Made by a program: the position numbers and the translations under genes. A stretch of DNA of 20,420 nt from CAYJAD01 sp964370305 (GTDB lineage Bacteria; Desulfobacterota; Desulfovibrionia; Desulfovibrionales; Desulfovibrionaceae). Below are positions 8,229 through 15,073 of this stretch, piece by piece; position 1 is the stretch's first letter, and each line of letters opens with the position of its first letter. The DNA lies in assembly GCA_964370305.1 (NCBI GenBank), contig CAYJIU010000026.1, forward strand, positions 1-20,420, written 5' to 3'. The notes beneath the pieces are model-generated. The model searched no databases. It was not told where the DNA came from and saw only the letters and a program-made list of their open reading frames with translations.

Positions 8229-8251
8229 CTTGGCATGGGGCATATGCCAAG
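8229..8251. terminator. Hairpin terminator between convergent genes
   Basis: CTTGGCAT (8229-8236) pairs perfectly with ATGCCAAG (8244-8251) around a GGGGCAT loop, extendable by a G-T and an A-T pair. On the plus strand it is followed by TTATCTT, and on the minus strand by a T-rich tail (ATGTATTTTATTTGG). It lies in the 56-bp gap between two convergent genes, so it probably stops transcription in both directions. The T-runs are imperfect. Confidence 0.65.
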
Positions 8252-8256
8252 TTATC

Positions 8257-9177
8257 TTAAAAATTTAAAAATTTCCTTGAGTTATCAAGCATCCCTTGAA
8301 TGTTAGTTGGCTCAAACCAGTTAATATACTTAATTGCCCGAAACCATGTAAGCTGTCGTTTAGCATAAGCTCGTGTATTTTTGCGCCATAGCTCTAAGGC
8401 TTGCTCAAAGCTAAGCTCCTCACATATATAGGCATATAATTCTGCGCAACCGATGCCAGACCAAGCAGGTGCATCCCTTTTATCACAACGCTTAAATGCA
8501 GCTTTAGCCTCAGCCACGGCACCAACTTCTAACATAGCCTCAATGCGCGCACCTAAACGCGGACTTAGGCTTTCAAGGTTCATATCAACACCCATATAAT
8601 AAGCCTGTACAGGAGGCTTTGGCATAGCATTTTCATGCCACCAGGTAAAAGTTTTGCCAGTACTTATAAAAACTTCTAAAGCTCGCACCACCCTTTGGCT
8701 ATCATTGGGGTGAATACGCGTGGCATATGGGGCATCAACTTGCATAAGCTCAGCATGTAGGGCGACTGCCCCTTCCTCTTGGCAACGCTTTGTAAGCTCA
8801 CTAGAAACATGCTCAGCAATGGTAGGAATGGTGGCAATACCCTCTAAAATAGCTTTAAAATATAAGCCAGTACCACCCACAAAAATAGGAATTTTACCAC
8901 GCGCCACAATATCACGCGCCGCATCTAAAGCCCTATCTGCCCATTGACCGGCAGAAAGCTTATGTTCCGTATTAAGAAAACCATAAAGATGATGCTGGCA
9001 AATAGAACGCTCAGCACAACTTGGCTGAGCTGTGATAATAGGAAAATCGCTGTAAACTTGCCTTGAATCAGTGTTAATAACCTCACCATTAAGGGCAATG
9101 CATAAGCGAATGGCTGCCTCTGTTTTGCCGGCACCAGTAGGCCCAGCTAGGCATAATGCCTTTATGGTATTACTCAT
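8257..9177 (-). CDS. miaA: tRNA dimethylallyltransferase (tRNA A37 isopentenyltransferase)
   Basis: MiaA transfers a dimethylallyl group from DMAPP to N6 of A37 in tRNAs that read codons starting with U, which improves decoding. The 306-residue length is normal. The P-loop GPTGAGKT spans residues 12-19. Next come TDSRQVY (substrate-binding Asp), FVGGTGLYFKA and, near the C-terminus, NTRAYAKRQLTWFR, all diagnostic. The ATG overlaps the coaD stop by four bases (ATGA), making it the last gene of an rsmD-coaD-miaA operon. A terminator hairpin follows immediately downstream. The pairing of miaA with coaD is unusual compared with the common mutL-miaA-hfq arrangement. Confidence 0.95.
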   Translation of the reverse strand: MSNTIKALCLAGPTGAGKTEAAIRLCIALNGEVINTDSRQVYSDFPIITAQPSCAERSICQHHLYGFLNTEHKLSAGQWADRALDAARDIVARGKIPIFVGGTGLYFKAILEGIATIPTIAEHVSSELTKRCQEEGAVALHAELMQVDAPYATRIHPNDSQRVVRALEVFISTGKTFTWWHENAMPKPPVQAYYMGVDMNLESLSPRLGARIEAMLEVGAVAEAKAAFKRCDKRDAPAWSGIGCAELYAYICEELSFEQALELWRKNTRAYAKRQLTWFRAIKYINWFEPTNIQGMLDNSRKFLNF

Positions 9178-9728
9178 GAAGCTCTAAAACCACCAACACT
9201 TGGTGCAAGGCACGGGGTGCCTTGTCTAACTTCACCAGAATTATATTTTTTTTGCAGAGCTAATTTTACATTATCTGGCACTAAGTTTTCTACACAACCA
9301 CCATGGCTTGCGGCTGCTTTGATAATGGTTGAACTAATGTATAACCATTGGTAATCTGTCATTAAAAAGATAGTTTGTATCTCGCGGCGCAGTTTTCTAT
9401 TCATTAATGCCAGCTGAAATTCGTATTCAAAGTCCGATACAGCTCTTAGTCCACGCAAAATCACTTGTGCTCCTCGCTTAGCCACATAATCCACCAATAG
9501 TCCGGAAAATGGTTCCACACTGGCTCCCGGCACGTCTACTAAAGCATCTTTTGCTAGTTGGACGCGCTCTTCATGAGTAAATAGCGGTGCCTTGGGGGTA
9601 TTATCGGCAACGGCAACCACCACCTTATCAAAAATATCACATCCACGGCGAATAAGACTAATATGTCCATTAGTTATGGGATCAAAAGTACCGGGGTAAA
9701 TTGCTATGCGTTCTGTTTTATCTGCCAT
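9174..9728 (-). CDS. coaD: Phosphopantetheine adenylyltransferase
   Basis: CoaD transfers AMP from ATP to 4'-phosphopantetheine, giving dephospho-CoA, the fourth step of CoA synthesis. The nucleotidyltransferase motif is YPGTFDPITNGH (residues 11-22), with the T/HxGH signature as TNGH; LRGLRAVSDFEYEFQLALMN and the ISSTIIK motif (131-137) are also present. At 184 residues it is longer than the usual 160-170 because of a C-terminal tail after about residue 166 (EVRQGTPCLAPSVGGFRAS). This tail has no obvious function. The ATG is preceded by AAGGAT and lies inside the 3' end of rsmD, a 25-bp overlap; the stop overlaps miaA by 4 bp. The pairing of rsmD with coaD is common in bacteria. Confidence 0.95.
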   Translation of the reverse strand: MADKTERIAIYPGTFDPITNGHISLIRRGCDIFDKVVVAVADNTPKAPLFTHEERVQLAKDALVDVPGASVEPFSGLLVDYVAKRGAQVILRGLRAVSDFEYEFQLALMNRKLRREIQTIFLMTDYQWLYISSTIIKAAASHGGCVENLVPDNVKLALQKKYNSGEVRQGTPCLAPSVGGFRAS

Positions 9729-10276
9729 AAAATTATCCTTGTTTGTCCGAAGGTGCGCTCTGTGAGCACTTCAAGATTTTCATGTACTGTTGTTGGGTCA
9801 AATTTCACATTAGCTTCTACCTCTGCACTGAGAATACTTTCTGCATGCACCCAATTATTACGCAAAAGTTTGTTAATGGTGGGGACAGTAAAATCTCTAC
9901 CATATGGCGGGTCAATAAAGACAACATCATAACCTTTGGCCGGTGGCTTGTTAAGAAATTTTAATACATCATCCTTTATAATTCTACAGCGCATAGAATC
10001 AAGGCCAAGTACGCCGGCATTTTGCTGTAAATATCTTACGGCTTTAGTTCCGTTTTCCACCAAGGTTGCATGCACAGCTCCCCTGCTTAGACATTCCATA
10101 GCCAGTGAACCGCTGCCAGCAAAAAGGTCAAGAGCCGTGCTTTGCGACCACACAACTCCCCTAGCCTCTAACATTGAAAAAAGAGCTTCGCGCACCATAG
10201 ACATGGCCGGCCTGTAGCCAGGGCCTTCTATAGTCCTTAATACCCTACCTTTAAATTCACCTGATATAATACGCAT
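9704..10276 (-). CDS. rsmD: 16S rRNA (guanine966-N2)-methyltransferase
   Basis: RsmD methylates G966 of 16S rRNA in the small ribosomal subunit using S-adenosylmethionine. The protein opens with MRIISGEFKGR, the expected family N-terminus. It carries the SAM-binding motif LDLFAGSGSLAMECLSRGA and the catalytic DPPY motif (about residues 122-125). The start is set at the ATG because it reproduces the conserved family opening; a GTG one codon upstream would add a single residue. The 190-residue length is normal. It is the first gene of an overlapping rsmD-coaD-miaA operon; the end of rsmD overlaps coaD by 25 bp. The upstream gap of 491 bp contains a structured repeat block. Confidence 0.94.
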   Translation of the reverse strand: MRIISGEFKGRVLRTIEGPGYRPAMSMVREALFSMLEARGVVWSQSTALDLFAGSGSLAMECLSRGAVHATLVENGTKAVRYLQQNAGVLGLDSMRCRIIKDDVLKFLNKPPAKGYDVVFIDPPYGRDFTVPTINKLLRNNWVHAESILSAEVEANVKFDPTTVHENLEVLTERTFGQTRIILWQIKQNA

Positions 10277-10334
10277 CACATTATTCTTGGTTTTGTTAGT
10301 TTATAAATTATATTTGGCATCTAGTTAATTGATA

Positions 10335-10470
10335 CTGAAAAACGCATTTCCATGCGCTTTTCAGAAAGGCACGTTGCCTCCAAATACCCCTTTGGGGTCG
10401 CCAGAAGTTAATTCTGGCTTATTTTACGGCACGCGAAATTTTTCTTATAGAAAAATTTCGTTAGTCGCCG
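10335..10470. other. Chain of five consecutive hairpins
   Basis: Five hairpins lie nearly end to end. (1) 10335-10347 with 10352-10364, 12 of 13 paired, loop TTCC. (2) AGGCA 10367-10371 with TGCCT 10375-10379. (3) ACCCC 10386-10390 with GGGGT 10394-10398. (4) GCCAGAA 10400-10406 with TTCTGGC 10412-10418. (5) CGAAATTTTTC 10434-10444 with GAAAAATTTCG 10450-10460, closed further out by CGGC 10427-10430 with GCCG 10467-10470. This density of perfect stems is far above what the other gaps in the window show. None has the form of a simple terminator unit alone, and both strands would fold. Function unknown. Confidence 0.55.
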
Positions 10471-10594
10471 CTTGAAAAACCATTTTTTTGTGTCATAAAA
10501 TCGCCCAAAAAGTATGCTACGCACCCTTTTTTCTGGCAATTTTATTGGGAAACTTTGATTGAAAAATATTGCTATTTTAATAGTTTTGTCCGTT

Positions 10595-10626
10595 TTTCAG
10601 CGTCGACTAGTTAATTGATGCTGAAA
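10595..10626 (+). repeat. Hairpin at the right end of the repeat block
   Basis: TTTCAGCGTCGA (10595-10606) pairs with TTGATGCTGAAA (10615-10626) around the loop CTAGTTAA: 12 pairs, two of them G-T when read on the plus strand. G-U pairs hold only in the plus-strand RNA; on the minus strand they become C-A mismatches, which hints that any functional RNA is read rightwards, towards the LOG gene. Confidence 0.45.
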
Positions 10627-10707
10627 TATCTAATCTTCCCCCAAACAAGATAATTATGCCCCTAGTACAAAATAAATGCAAGTATTGTGTATAACTTATT
10701 TTATAGC

Positions 10708-10734
10708 TTGCACATAGACAGCACAGCGTATAAA
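10708..10734 (+). promoter_or_regulatory. Possible promoter of the LOG gene
   Basis: TTGCAC (10708-10713) and TATAAA (10729-10734) are separated by 15 bp, which is shorter than optimal. The inferred start would be about 30 bp before the ATG, just ahead of the AGGAGA ribosome-binding site (10760-10765). The stretch between the repeat block and this site (10627-10707) shows no other clear feature. Confidence 0.3.
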
Positions 10735-10770
10735 GTGGACATATAAAAAAATTAACATGAGGAGAACAAT

Positions 10771-11433
10771 ATGCCCTCAAAATGTAATAATATTGATGAA
10801 CTTAGTAATGGTACGGAATCTTGGCGTATTATACGTATTTTGGCCGAAATGGCTACAGCTTTTGATACCTTAAATTGCATTGACAATCCATGCGTATCCA
10901 TTTTTGGCTCTGCGCGCACAAAGCCGGATTCACCATACTATAAGGACGCGGAAAAAATATCTAAATTACTGGCAGAAGATGGCTATGGCATTATTACTGG
11001 CGGTGGCCCCGGCATTATGGAGGCAGCTAATAAAGGGGCTAGCGAGGGCGGCGGGCCGTCCATTGGTCTGCATATTGAATTACCAAACGAGCAACGTTGC
11101 AATAAATATGTGCAAACTCGTTGTAATTTTCGTTATTTCTTTGTGCGCAAGCTTATGTTTGTAAAGTATGCCATGGGCTATGTGGTTATGCCGGGGGGAA
11201 TGGGTACACTTGATGAGTTTGCCGAAGCATTAGTTCTTACTCAAACCAACCGTATAAAACCATTTCCGGTAATTTTATATGACTCAAAATTTTGGAATGG
11301 TTTATTGGATTGGCTTAACTCAGTTATGGTTGAGCACGGATATATTGACGCCAACGAATTAGAAAATTGTTTAATCGTTTGTGATGACCCAGAAGAAGTG
11401 GTAAAAACCATTAAAAAACGTGTAATCTTATAA
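10771..11433 (+). CDS. LOG-family protein (cytokinin riboside 5'-monophosphate phosphoribohydrolase-like)
   Basis: A 220-residue Rossmann-fold protein of the LOG family (once annotated as lysine decarboxylase). Both diagnostic motifs are present: GGGPGIMEAAN (77-87) and PGGMGTLDE (141-149), plus the conserved FFVRKLMFVKYA segment between them that contributes the catalytic arginine. Family members hydrolyse nucleoside 5'-monophosphates, releasing the base and ribose 5-phosphate; the bacterial physiological substrate is often not cytokinin. The N-terminal 40 residues (MPSKCNNIDELSNGTESWR and following) are longer than in the minimal LOG type and resemble the form with an extra N-terminal helix. 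AGGAGA precedes the ATG at good spacing. tadA begins five bases after the stop, so the two genes probably share a transcript. Confidence 0.9.
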   Translation: MPSKCNNIDELSNGTESWRIIRILAEMATAFDTLNCIDNPCVSIFGSARTKPDSPYYKDAEKISKLLAEDGYGIITGGGPGIMEAANKGASEGGGPSIGLHIELPNEQRCNKYVQTRCNFRYFFVRKLMFVKYAMGYVVMPGGMGTLDEFAEALVLTQTNRIKPFPVILYDSKFWNGLLDWLNSVMVEHGYIDANELENCLIVCDDPEEVVKTIKKRVIL

Positions 11434-11438
11434 AATAA

Positions 11439-11957
11439 ATGGCTAAAAATTTTGCAAAACATATTGTAAGCATGCCTTTAACAAGACCCATCCCCCCTGC
11501 TCCACGTGGACATTCGTGGTCGGGGCTTATGGATATGGCTTTAGAACAAGCCCACAAAGCAGCGCAGATGGATGAGGTGCCCGTGGGTGCTGTAGTTGTA
11601 TCTGCGCAGGGTGATATTTTAGCCACAGCTCATAATAAGTGCATATCCTTGCATGACCCCACTGCCCATGCTGAAATCTTAGCCTTACGCGCCGCTGGCC
11701 TTAGCCTTAATAATTACCGCCTAAATAACTGCACACTTATAGTAACACTTGAACCTTGCCTTATGTGCGCCGGAGCCATGGTGCATGCGCGTTTGGGAGG
11801 GTTAGTATATGGTGCGGCAGATCATAAAACAGGAGTCATTAGCTCTTGTTGCGAAAGCTTAGACTATGATTTTCTTAACCATAAAGTGTGGCACATGGGG
11901 GGGGTACGCAGTGATGAATGTGCCCATATATTAAAGGATTTTTTCAATCGCCCTTAA
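11439..11957 (+). CDS. tadA: tRNA-specific adenosine deaminase
   Basis: TadA deaminates A34 to inosine in tRNA-Arg(ACG), which widens codon reading. The zinc-dependent deaminase signature is complete: H77-A-E79 (TAHAEILAL), with Glu79 as the proton shuttle, and P-C107-x2-C110 (EPCLMCAGAMVHAR). The 172 residues include about 25 extra residues at the N-terminus, rich in proline (PLTRPIPPAPRG). The first ATG lacks a clear ribosome-binding site; an ATG at 11472 is an alternative that would remove 11 residues. Translational coupling to the LOG gene five bases upstream would explain the weak site. Related guanine and cytosine deaminases share the fold, but HAEILALR and the MCAGAMVHAR context are TadA-like. 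Confidence 0.92.
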   Translation: MAKNFAKHIVSMPLTRPIPPAPRGHSWSGLMDMALEQAHKAAQMDEVPVGAVVVSAQGDILATAHNKCISLHDPTAHAEILALRAAGLSLNNYRLNNCTLIVTLEPCLMCAGAMVHARLGGLVYGAADHKTGVISSCCESLDYDFLNHKVWHMGGVRSDECAHILKDFFNRP

Positions 11958-11999
11958 AATACTACCTTAAATTCTTACTTGCCAAAAGTAGTATAGAAG

Positions 12000-12100
12000 C
12001 TTAAAAGCTTTCGTGCCTTTCCGCTTGGCAGCTTTGCTGACAATAGCGGCGCAAAACTCACGAAGTGAGGTTTGTCATTAAATTAAACTTAAAAGCTTTC
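12000..12100 (+). repeat. 13-bp direct repeats bracketing the ychF-upstream repeat
   Basis: CTTAAAAGCTTTC occurs at 12000-12012 and again at 12088-12100. The 75 bp between them contain the 42-bp hairpin repeat (12037-12078) and a small hairpin TTGGCAGC/GCTGACAA with one mismatch (12025-12043). The layout could be a target-site-like duplication around an inserted repeat, or two copies of a regulatory sequence. The 168-bp gap between tadA and ychF is otherwise unassigned, apart from an ATACTAC/GTAGTAT pair at 11959-11994 that is a weak terminator candidate. Confidence 0.45.
12037..12078 (+). repeat. 42-bp hairpin repeat, copy A (upstream of ychF)
   Basis: This copy matches the reverse complement of 13282-13323 at 39 of 42 positions. 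It begins CTGACAATAGCG and ends GGTTTGTCAT. The inner stem has TCAC pairing with GTGA around the loop GAA, and an outer pair TGACAA/TTGTCA closes the unit. Two of the three differences from copy B lie opposite each other in the inner stem and keep pairing. It ends 47 bp before the ychF ATG. Confidence 0.75.
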
Positions 12101-12125
12101 TACACATTAATAATCGGAGTTAACT

Positions 12126-13223
12126 ATGTCTTTAAGTATTGGTATTGTTGGCCTACCCAATGTGGGTAAATCCACACTTTTTAATGCATTGACCAAGGCC
12201 CAACACGCCCAAGCCGCTAACTATCCCTTTTGTACCATTGAGCCCAACAAAGCCACTGTAGCCGTGCCTGATGCGCGCTTAAATATACTAACCGAACTTG
12301 CAAAACCACAAAAAACTTTGCATGCCAGTGTTGATTTTATTGACATAGCCGGCCTTGTGCGTGGGGCCAGCACTGGCGAAGGTTTAGGTAATAAATTTTT
12401 AGCAACCATTCGTGAATGTGCGGCTATTGTACACGTGGTGCGCTGTTTTGAAGATGAAAACATTACCCACGTGGACGGTAATGTGCAGCCCATACGGGAC
12501 ATAGAAACCATTGAAACTGAATTACTACTTTCAGATATTCAATCTGTAGAAAGGCGTGTTGAACGCTTGCGTAAACAGCGTGGCGACAAAGCAATCCAAG
12601 CTCTAGCCGACCAAGTTAACACATTACTTGAACATTTAAATACCGGTAATCCTGCTAGTACATTCAAAAGACCAGATGGCGATGCTTTTGCCACCCAATG
12701 GCGTGAAATGGGCTTAATTACAGCCAAAAAAGTTATTTATTGCGCGAATGTAGATGAAGATGCCATGGTAAGTGGTAATGAGTATGTGCAAAGTGTGCAA
12801 AGCCTTGCTAAAGAGCGTAAAGCTGGTTTTACCATTATTTGCGCCAAGTTAGAGGAAGAATTGCAAGGCCTACCCGATGAAGAACAAATGGACATGCTAC
12901 AATCTTTCGGTATTGCAGAAAGTGGGCTTGAAAGCATTATCCGTACCGGATACGCAACTCTTGGCCTTTGTAGTTATTTTACCGTGGGTGAAAAAGAGGT
13001 ACGAGCTTGGACAATTCGTGAAGGTTTTAAGGCCCCTCAAGCAGCTGGGGTTATTCATACAGATTTTGAGCGTGGTTTTATTCGTGCAGAAGTTATTGCC
13101 TATGCTGACTTTGTAGAACATAAAAGTGAGGCCGCATGCAGGGCTGTTGGCGTTCTACGAACTGAAGGCAAGGAGTATATTGTTAAAGATGGAGACGTAA
13201 TCCATTTCTTATTTAATGTGTAA
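12126..13223 (+). CDS. ychF: Redox-regulated ATPase YchF (OLA1 family)
   Basis: YchF is an Obg-related P-loop protein that prefers ATP and binds ribosomes; it is linked to stress and translational control. The P-loop GLPNVGKS spans residues 9-16, followed by the switch region DIAGLVRGASTGEGLGNKFLA, and a C-terminal TGS domain ending in the conserved VKDGDVIHFLFNV. In YchF the usual G4 motif NKxD is altered, here YCANVDED (NVDE), which explains the ATP preference known for the family. At 365 residues it is full length. A GGAG site precedes the ATG by eight bases. The gene is monocistronic: a repeat-containing gap lies upstream and a strong terminator lies directly downstream. Both flanks carry copies of the same 42-bp hairpin repeat in opposite orientation. 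Confidence 0.96.
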   Translation: MSLSIGIVGLPNVGKSTLFNALTKAQHAQAANYPFCTIEPNKATVAVPDARLNILTELAKPQKTLHASVDFIDIAGLVRGASTGEGLGNKFLATIRECAAIVHVVRCFEDENITHVDGNVQPIRDIETIETELLLSDIQSVERRVERLRKQRGDKAIQALADQVNTLLEHLNTGNPASTFKRPDGDAFATQWREMGLITAKKVIYCANVDEDAMVSGNEYVQSVQSLAKERKAGFTIICAKLEEELQGLPDEEQMDMLQSFGIAESGLESIIRTGYATLGLCSYFTVGEKEVRAWTIREGFKAPQAAGVIHTDFERGFIRAEVIAYADFVEHKSEAACRAVGVLRTEGKEYIVKDGDVIHFLFNV

Positions 13224-13240
13224 CAATACAATATATAAAA

Positions 13241-13273
13241 TAAAATCCCACCAGCTAGGCTGGTGGGATTTTA
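13241..13273. terminator. Strong bidirectional intrinsic terminator
   Basis: TAAAATCCCACCAGC (13241-13255) pairs perfectly over 15 bp with GCTGGTGGGATTTTA (13259-13273) around a TAG loop. The GC-rich core is flanked by A-runs and T-runs on both sides, so it works on either strand. It ends ychF 17 bp after its stop and also stands downstream of the convergent sulfatase gene. Confidence 0.93.
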
Positions 13274-13281
13274 TTATATAG

Positions 13282-13323
13282 ATGACAAACCCCACTTCGT
13301 GGGTTTTGCGTCGCTATTGTCAG
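13282..13323 (-). repeat. 42-bp hairpin repeat, copy B (downstream of ychF)
   Basis: Reverse-complement copy of 12037-12078 with three differences. Two of these change a T-A pair in the inner stem into C-G, giving CCCAC/GTGGG around GAA. It starts eight bases after the terminator and lies 27 bp from the sulfatase stop, so it could be in the 3' untranslated region of the sulfatase transcript. No wider similarity to copy A exists outside the 42 bp. Confidence 0.75.
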
Positions 13324-13350
13324 AACATATCATCAAATCAACGACTATAC

Positions 13351-14937
13351 TTATTGCGCAATAGAAGTGCTTAATTTCTCCACAGCTTGGTCAATGGTAA
13401 AGCTTGCACCCTTTTGGCTTGGTGGAAAATCCTTATATGTTTCTAAGTGTTTTGTAACTTCATCCACAGCAAAACCAAATACAAATACATGGTCAAGTAA
13501 CCAGTCATAATAAGTGTTTGAGGTTATGTCTGCCCTTTCAAATGGGTCTGTGCGCAAATTAAATAATTTTGGCATACGCATGGCCACAAAAGGTTCACCC
13601 CAAACCCCCAAGGTGCCTTGTAGTCTTTGCTCCATAAACACAAACTTGTAGTTACCATAACGCAAGGCTAGCAAGTCACCATCATCAGAAAAATAGAAAA
13701 ATTCTTTACGTGGATTTTCCTGCTCTTTGCCAGTTATATATGGTAAAATATTATATCCATCTAAGTGAACTTTATACGTTTGCTTACCAATTTTTTGGCC
13801 CTTTAAAAGCTTTTCTTTAATATCAGCATTGCCTGTTGCAGCCAATAAAGTTGGGAACCAATCTAGTGATGACACAATACTATTGTCAACACTGCCAGCT
13901 TTAATATGGCCTGGCCAACGAATCATGGCCGGCACTCTGAAAGCACCTTCCCAATTGGTATTTTTCTCACCCCTAAAGGGCGTCATACCGGCATCTGGCC
14001 AAGAGTTCATATGCGGGCCATTGTCCGTTGTGTAAATAACAATGGTATTTTCATCAAGTCCGGCCTTATTTAAAGCCGCAAGCACAGAACCCACATTTTT
14101 ATCATGGTCAATCATGGCATCAGTATATGGGCTCATATATGGGCCACTTTGCCCTACACTTTCAGGCTTAACATGCGTTCTAAAGTGCATGTGCGTATAG
14201 TTTAGCCACATAAAGAAGGGTTTTTTTGCGTCCTTGCGCTTGGCTATATAGTCTACAGCTCTTTTGGTTACATCATCGTCAATGGTTTCCATTCTCTTGC
14301 GAGTTAGTGGGCCTGTGTCTTTAACGCTACCATCTGCAAAGGAGTGAATTACCCCACGCGGGCCATATTTTTTCTTAAATTTTGGATTCTTAGGATAATC
14401 AGGATGTTCTGGCTCTTCCTCAGCATTTAAGTGGTATAAATTGCCATAGAATTCATCAAAGCCATGTTTGGTGGGTAAAAACTCATCACGATCACCTAGG
14501 TGATTTTTGCCAAGCTGAATGGTCTCATACCCTTCTGCCTTAAGAACTTCGGCAATGGTTACATCTTTATCTTGAATACCTAAATCTGCACCTGGCATGC
14601 CAACCTTACTTAAACCTGTACGAAAAGGTGTTTGGCCAGTGATAAAGGCAGAACGGCCAGCGGTTGAGCTTTGCTCGGCATAATAATCAGTAAACATCAT
14701 GCCTTGCTTGGCAATGCTATCAATATTAGGTGTTTGATAGCCCATAAGGCCATGTGAATATGCCGAAACATTAGTAATACCAATGTCATCACCAAAAATG
14801 ACCAAGATGTTTGGCTGCTTTGTTTCAGCTGCCATAGAAACATTGGCAAGGCTTGCAGTACCAAGCATGGTGGCACAAAGGGGCATGGTTACAGCGGCAA
14901 GTTTTTGAAAGTGAGTTTTATACATACTCTTAAACAT
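13351..14937 (-). CDS. Secreted Ser-type sulfatase (alkaline-phosphatase superfamily)
   Basis: A 528-residue sulfatase that hydrolyses sulfate esters. An N-terminal signal peptide (basic start, hydrophobic stretch about 13-31, likely cleavage near SMA-AET at 36-37) predicts the periplasm. Metal ligands D50-D51 lie in IFGDDIG and D305-N306 in YTTDNGP; GKNHLG (K144, H146) supplies active-site residues. The modification motif is S91-T-A-G-R95: serine is at the residue converted to formylglycine, where related sequences usually have cysteine, and alanine replaces the common proline. This is the Ser-type form, which needs a radical-SAM maturase; such a gene lies directly upstream. AGGAGGT (14941-14947) is the strongest ribosome-binding site in the window, suggesting high expression. 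The native substrate is unknown; in a sulfate-reducing anaerobe, released sulfate could feed respiration (inference). Confidence 0.92.
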   Translation of the reverse strand: MFKSMYKTHFQKLAAVTMPLCATMLGTASLANVSMAAETKQPNILVIFGDDIGITNVSAYSHGLMGYQTPNIDSIAKQGMMFTDYYAEQSSTAGRSAFITGQTPFRTGLSKVGMPGADLGIQDKDVTIAEVLKAEGYETIQLGKNHLGDRDEFLPTKHGFDEFYGNLYHLNAEEEPEHPDYPKNPKFKKKYGPRGVIHSFADGSVKDTGPLTRKRMETIDDDVTKRAVDYIAKRKDAKKPFFMWLNYTHMHFRTHVKPESVGQSGPYMSPYTDAMIDHDKNVGSVLAALNKAGLDENTIVIYTTDNGPHMNSWPDAGMTPFRGEKNTNWEGAFRVPAMIRWPGHIKAGSVDNSIVSSLDWFPTLLAATGNADIKEKLLKGQKIGKQTYKVHLDGYNILPYITGKEQENPRKEFFYFSDDGDLLALRYGNYKFVFMEQRLQGTLGVWGEPFVAMRMPKLFNLRTDPFERADITSNTYYDWLLDHVFVFGFAVDEVTKHLETYKDFPPSQKGASFTIDQAVEKLSTSIAQ

Positions 14938-15036
14938 ACAACCTCCTGCTACAGTTAAATAATAAAATTAAATTCCGCACTTAATTGGTCTAATCCACAT
15001 TCACTCTAAAAATATTTTATTTCAAATAGTTATAGT

Positions 15037-15058
15037 GTTTTTCAGTGTCGACTGATTA
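15037..15058. repeat. Partial copy of the right end of the 10321-10626 block
   Basis: GTTTTTCAGTGTCGACT (15037-15053) matches 10592-10608 with a single C-to-T change, and similarity continues weakly through GATTA. It also contains its own short hairpin TCAGT/ACTGA. It lies in the 136-bp gap between the maturase stop and the sulfatase start. The rest of that gap is AT-rich with no clear promoter. Confidence 0.5.
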
Positions 15059-15073
15059 CAAGACATGTTACAT

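Larger units (their letters stand above)
10321..10626. repeat. Structured intergenic repeat block with matching ends
   Basis: The two ends carry the same 20-mer as direct copies: CTAGTTAATTGATACTGAAA at 10321-10340 and the same with one A-to-G change at 10607-10626. In addition CTGAAAAACG (10335-10344) and CGTTTTTCAG (10591-10600) are a perfect 10-bp inverted pair, and weaker inverted similarity extends outward with only transition differences. The block fills most of the 491-bp gap between rsmD and the LOG gene. It has no credible reading frame. It could be a non-autonomous mobile element, an interspersed repeat or a structured RNA; no transposase or known IS end is recognised. A partial copy of the right end lies at 15037-15058. 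Confidence 0.6.

Noticed and set aside
10335..10470. Hairpin chain as a CRISPR array
   Set aside because: The hairpins differ in sequence and length and are not regularly spaced; there is no repeated unit with unique spacers and no cas gene.
10321..10626. Insertion sequence
   Set aside because: No transposase frame of credible length is present, so at most it is a non-autonomous element or repeat.
13351..14937. Inactive sulfatase because the active-site cysteine is missing
   Set aside because: Serine at that position is a known functional variant, the R95 and metal ligands are kept, and a suitable maturase gene is adjacent.
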